This document shows, one piece after another, positions 51,691-53,536 of a DNA stretch of 53,536 nt. This DNA comes from an uncultured Collinsella sp. (lineage in GTDB: Bacteria > Actinomycetota > Coriobacteriia > Coriobacteriales > Coriobacteriaceae). The notes below the pieces were generated by a model. That model ran no database searches. It was not told the origin of the DNA and saw nothing but the letters and a program-made list of their open reading frames with translations. Position numbers and translations under genes: made by a program. The DNA is taken from contig CAAFGE010000053.1 of the NCBI GenBank assembly GCA_900762355.1, positions 1 through 53,536 on the forward strand, read 5' to 3'. Each line of letters begins with the position of its first letter. The stretch's first letter is position 1.

Positions 51691-52539
51691 TTACGCCGCC
51701 GCGAACACTCCCAAGCCCGTTCCGATGATGCAGATCGCAAAGATGCCCAAGATGATCCAAATGGTCTTGACGCCCTTTTTGTACAGGGCGACGCAGGCAA
51801 AGGTTGCCAGCAAGGGCAGCAGACCGGGGAAGATCGAATCGAACAGATCCTGCAGGACAATCTCCGAACCACCCACGTCAAAGGTCAAAGCAGTGGACAG
51901 TGAAACCTGTGCCGCAATCATCGCGCCAATGACGGTCATTCCGAGGACACCGGCAGCATGCGTCATGCGAGACATAAGGTTGTTCTCTTCGGACTGCTGC
52001 AGAAACTTGGTTCCCAGGTCGTATCCCAGATGGGCTGCGACGATACGCGTTGCAAAGTTAATCACGGAGTAGATGAGCGCGTACACGATGGGGCCGAGCG
52101 GGTTGCCCGTCGAAGCGATACCAATACCAATGCCGGCGGCGACCACGCGGAACGTACCCCAGTAGAACGAATCGCCGATGCCGGAAAGCGGTCCCATGAG
52201 GCCGACCTTCATGGCGTTAATCGAGGACGTGTCGAAGTTCTTATCGGCAGCCGCCTGCTCTTCCATCGAAACCGTTAGGCCGGCTACAAACGGAAGCACA
52301 TGAGGCGTGATGTTAAAGAACTCGGTATGGCGATCGAGCGCCGCATAGTAATCGTCGTCGTTGGGATAAATCTTTCGCAGGGGCTTCTGAATGGTGTACA
52401 TGAAGCCCATTGCCATCATCTTGTCGTACGACTGCGAGCACTGGCTCGTAAACTGGCGAAGGAACATGCTCCGATACATATCGGGGCTCATAATCGCGTC
52501 CTTCTTGGCCTCTTTGAGGTCGGTGTTCTGGGTAGCCAT
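51691..52539 (-). CDS. PTS mannose/fructose/sorbose-family EIID
   Basis: The 282-residue membrane protein of the Man-type PTS transports and phosphorylates a sugar together with EIIC and EIIAB. It carries FTSQCSQSYDKMMAMGFMYTI, FNITPHVLPFVAGLTVSMEEQ, KVGLMGPLSGIGDSFYWGTFR (the EIID signature) and helices at the C-terminus (LLPLLATFACVALYKKGVKTIWIILGIFAICIIGTGLG). It follows EIIC with a 1-bp stop/start overlap. The substrate cannot be told from the sequence. Confidence 0.9.
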   Translation of the reverse strand: MATQNTDLKEAKKDAIMSPDMYRSMFLRQFTSQCSQSYDKMMAMGFMYTIQKPLRKIYPNDDDYYAALDRHTEFFNITPHVLPFVAGLTVSMEEQAAADKNFDTSSINAMKVGLMGPLSGIGDSFYWGTFRVVAAGIGIGIASTGNPLGPIVYALIYSVINFATRIVAAHLGYDLGTKFLQQSEENNLMSRMTHAAGVLGMTVIGAMIAAQVSLSTALTFDVGGSEIVLQDLFDSIFPGLLPLLATFACVALYKKGVKTIWIILGIFAICIIGTGLGVFAAA

Positions 52540-53273
52540 TAGAAGTCCTCCTCTTCATCTGCAGCAACCGTCTGCGGACCGGACGAGCCCTCGCGGAAGG
52601 CCAGGAGCAGCGCGACGCAAATGGCAGCTGCGGCGACGCCGACCACGTCCATCTTGAGGTAGATGACCATAATGAAGCCGATGAACAGCCAAGGAAGCAG
52701 CTTGTTGTCGCCCATGGTCCTAATAAGAAGTGCGAAGCCGATGCAGACCATGACGCCGGATGCAACGTTGAGGCCATCCATCACAAACTGCGGAATCGCG
52801 TTGAGCGCATTGTTGATGAGGTCGGCACCAAAGAACAGCGAGCAAAACACCAGCAGTGCAGACGGAATGCCAATCGACAGCGGCACGACGGTCAGATGGT
52901 ACAGGTTCGCCTTAGCAAGATCGCGATTTGCCAGAGCGGTCTCAATCTTCTTGCAGGCAAAGGCACCCGGAACGGCGTAGCAGAAGTTGCGCCACACCTG
53001 AAGGAAGACGGAGACGGGAGGGGCGAGCGCGACGGCAGTTGCCGTGCCCGTACCCGTAATGACGGCAAACGCGCAGCCAAGCACGCCGAAGGCATAGACC
53101 TCGGGAGGAACCGCCGCGCCGACCATGATGGCGCCCATGAACATGGACTCCAAAGCAGCGCCGACGATAACTCCCTGCTGGACATCGCCAAGGATCAAGC
53201 CGACAAACAGGCTCGTAAACAGCGGACGACCAAGCATCGTAATGCCAAATGCCTGCTCGTCCATAGACGCCAT
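52539..53273 (-). CDS. PTS mannose/fructose/sorbose-family EIIC (possible 5' frameshift)
   Basis: The 244-residue membrane protein has LGRPLFTSLFVGLILGDVQQGVIVGAALESMFMGA and later helices typical of Man-type EIIC. The N-terminus is about 20 residues shorter than usual. In the adjacent frame just upstream, codons 53302-53270 read QYLLVALVALW, a typical first EIIC helix start; inserting one G after TTATGG would join it to ASMDEQAFG. No canonical start or good ribosome-binding site precedes ATG 53273. A frameshift or sequencing error is likely. Confidence 0.8.
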   Translation of the reverse strand: MASMDEQAFGITMLGRPLFTSLFVGLILGDVQQGVIVGAALESMFMGAIMVGAAVPPEVYAFGVLGCAFAVITGTGTATAVALAPPVSVFLQVWRNFCYAVPGAFACKKIETALANRDLAKANLYHLTVVPLSIGIPSALLVFCSLFFGADLINNALNAIPQFVMDGLNVASGVMVCIGFALLIRTMGDNKLLPWLFIGFIMVIYLKMDVVGVAAAAICVALLLAFREGSSGPQTVAADEEEDF

Positions 53274-53332
53274 AATGCGACCAGCGCAACTAGGAGGTAC
53301 TGGGCAACTATTCTGATTAACCCCCGAAATAA

Positions 53333-53371
53333 GCCTGCAGGCGAGACGTTCAGAACAGCTCGCCTGCAGGC
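53333..53371 (-). terminator. Perfect 13-bp hairpin upstream of EIIC
   Basis: GCCTGCAGGCGAG and CTCGCCTGCAGGC flank a 13-nt loop. On the minus strand only TTATTTC follows, so it may be a weak terminator or an mRNA processing or stability site between the upstream gene and EIIC. Confidence 0.55.
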
Positions 53372-53392
53372 AACAGCAGCAATTTGAAAGGA

Positions 53393-53536
53393 TTAGTAGT
53401 TCATCTGGTGGTAGTAGCGACGCGTGGTGAGCGGGTGGTTGCGGACGTGCTCGAGATGGCAGCTCAGGCGCTCGGTGATGGTGTAGGTGACCATCGGGGA
53501 GACGATCTTGCGGAACTCGGGATCGCTGAACGGCAG
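53393..53536 (-). CDS. C-terminal end of an unidentified gene (partial)
   Basis: The frame runs off the window edge. The visible 47 residues include PFSDPEFRKIVSPMVTYTIT, then RLSCHLEHVRNHPL and a final TTRRYYHQMNY. I do not recognise the family. It lies 120 bp upstream of the EIIC gene on the same strand, so it may belong to the same sugar-utilisation operon. Confidence 0.6.
   Translation of the reverse strand: MPFSDPEFRKIVSPMVTYTITERLSCHLEHVRNHPLTTRRYYHQMNY

Overview
The window is a GC-rich chromosomal segment whose gene content points to Coriobacteriia, most likely Collinsella. The pointers are a compact Tad pilus operon, a NikR-type operator before a nickel/cobalt ECF transporter, a T-box before pheST, and several proteins I only associate with coriobacteria. 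No database search was possible. Taxonomy is inference. Most genes lie on the minus strand.

Layout. 1-4000: tRNA-Ser(GCT), a large TPR-like protein, and three tRNA-Arg(ACG) genes interleaved with about 190-bp repeats. 4000-14456: housekeeping block (serS, a 57-residue membrane protein, proC, rlmH, a stomatin-like protein, tRNA-Leu(CAG), tatD, ksgA, metG, rsmI, a GH5-like protein). 14457-15800: a regular array of inverted 14-bp motifs, another tRNA-linked repeat beside tRNA-Phe(GAA), and a toxin-antitoxin pair. 15855-25445: one overlapping operon of twelve genes for a Tad/Flp pilus, ending with a DUF192 gene. 25698-31711: rsgA, a Ca2+-type P-ATPase and pyruvate kinase. 32130-34048: a nuclease-like protein and a phospholipase C-like protein. 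34128-36840: ECF transporter for Ni/Co (cbiO, cbiQ, cbiM). 37096-40789: pheT and pheS. 41295-47974: M32 carboxypeptidase, glmM, a DUF4012 protein and an EamA transporter. 48264-51690: tRNA-Val(GAC) followed by an accessory segment with a DUF5710 protein, a decayed Sau3AI-like restriction-modification locus, a hypothetical gene, a broken gene remnant and TATCTCTC-rich repeats. 51691-53536: mannose/sorbose-family PTS genes (EIID, EIIC) and the end of an unidentified upstream gene.

The most unusual signals are non-coding. (1) Downstream of tRNA-Arg, tRNA-Leu and tRNA-Phe, 185-191-bp units repeat the last 18-20 nt of that tRNA plus its terminator, enclose a GC-rich palindromic core, and carry an inverted copy of that same tRNA's T-loop sequence. 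They resemble the E. coli tyrT/rtT repeats in period and layout, but at three unrelated tRNAs. (2) At 14637-14806, six copies of a GGGATGnnnTTTCC-like motif alternate in orientation with centre spacings of exactly 32, 30, 32, 30 and 32 bp. (3) Several convergent gene ends and operon gaps are filled by long imperfect palindromes.
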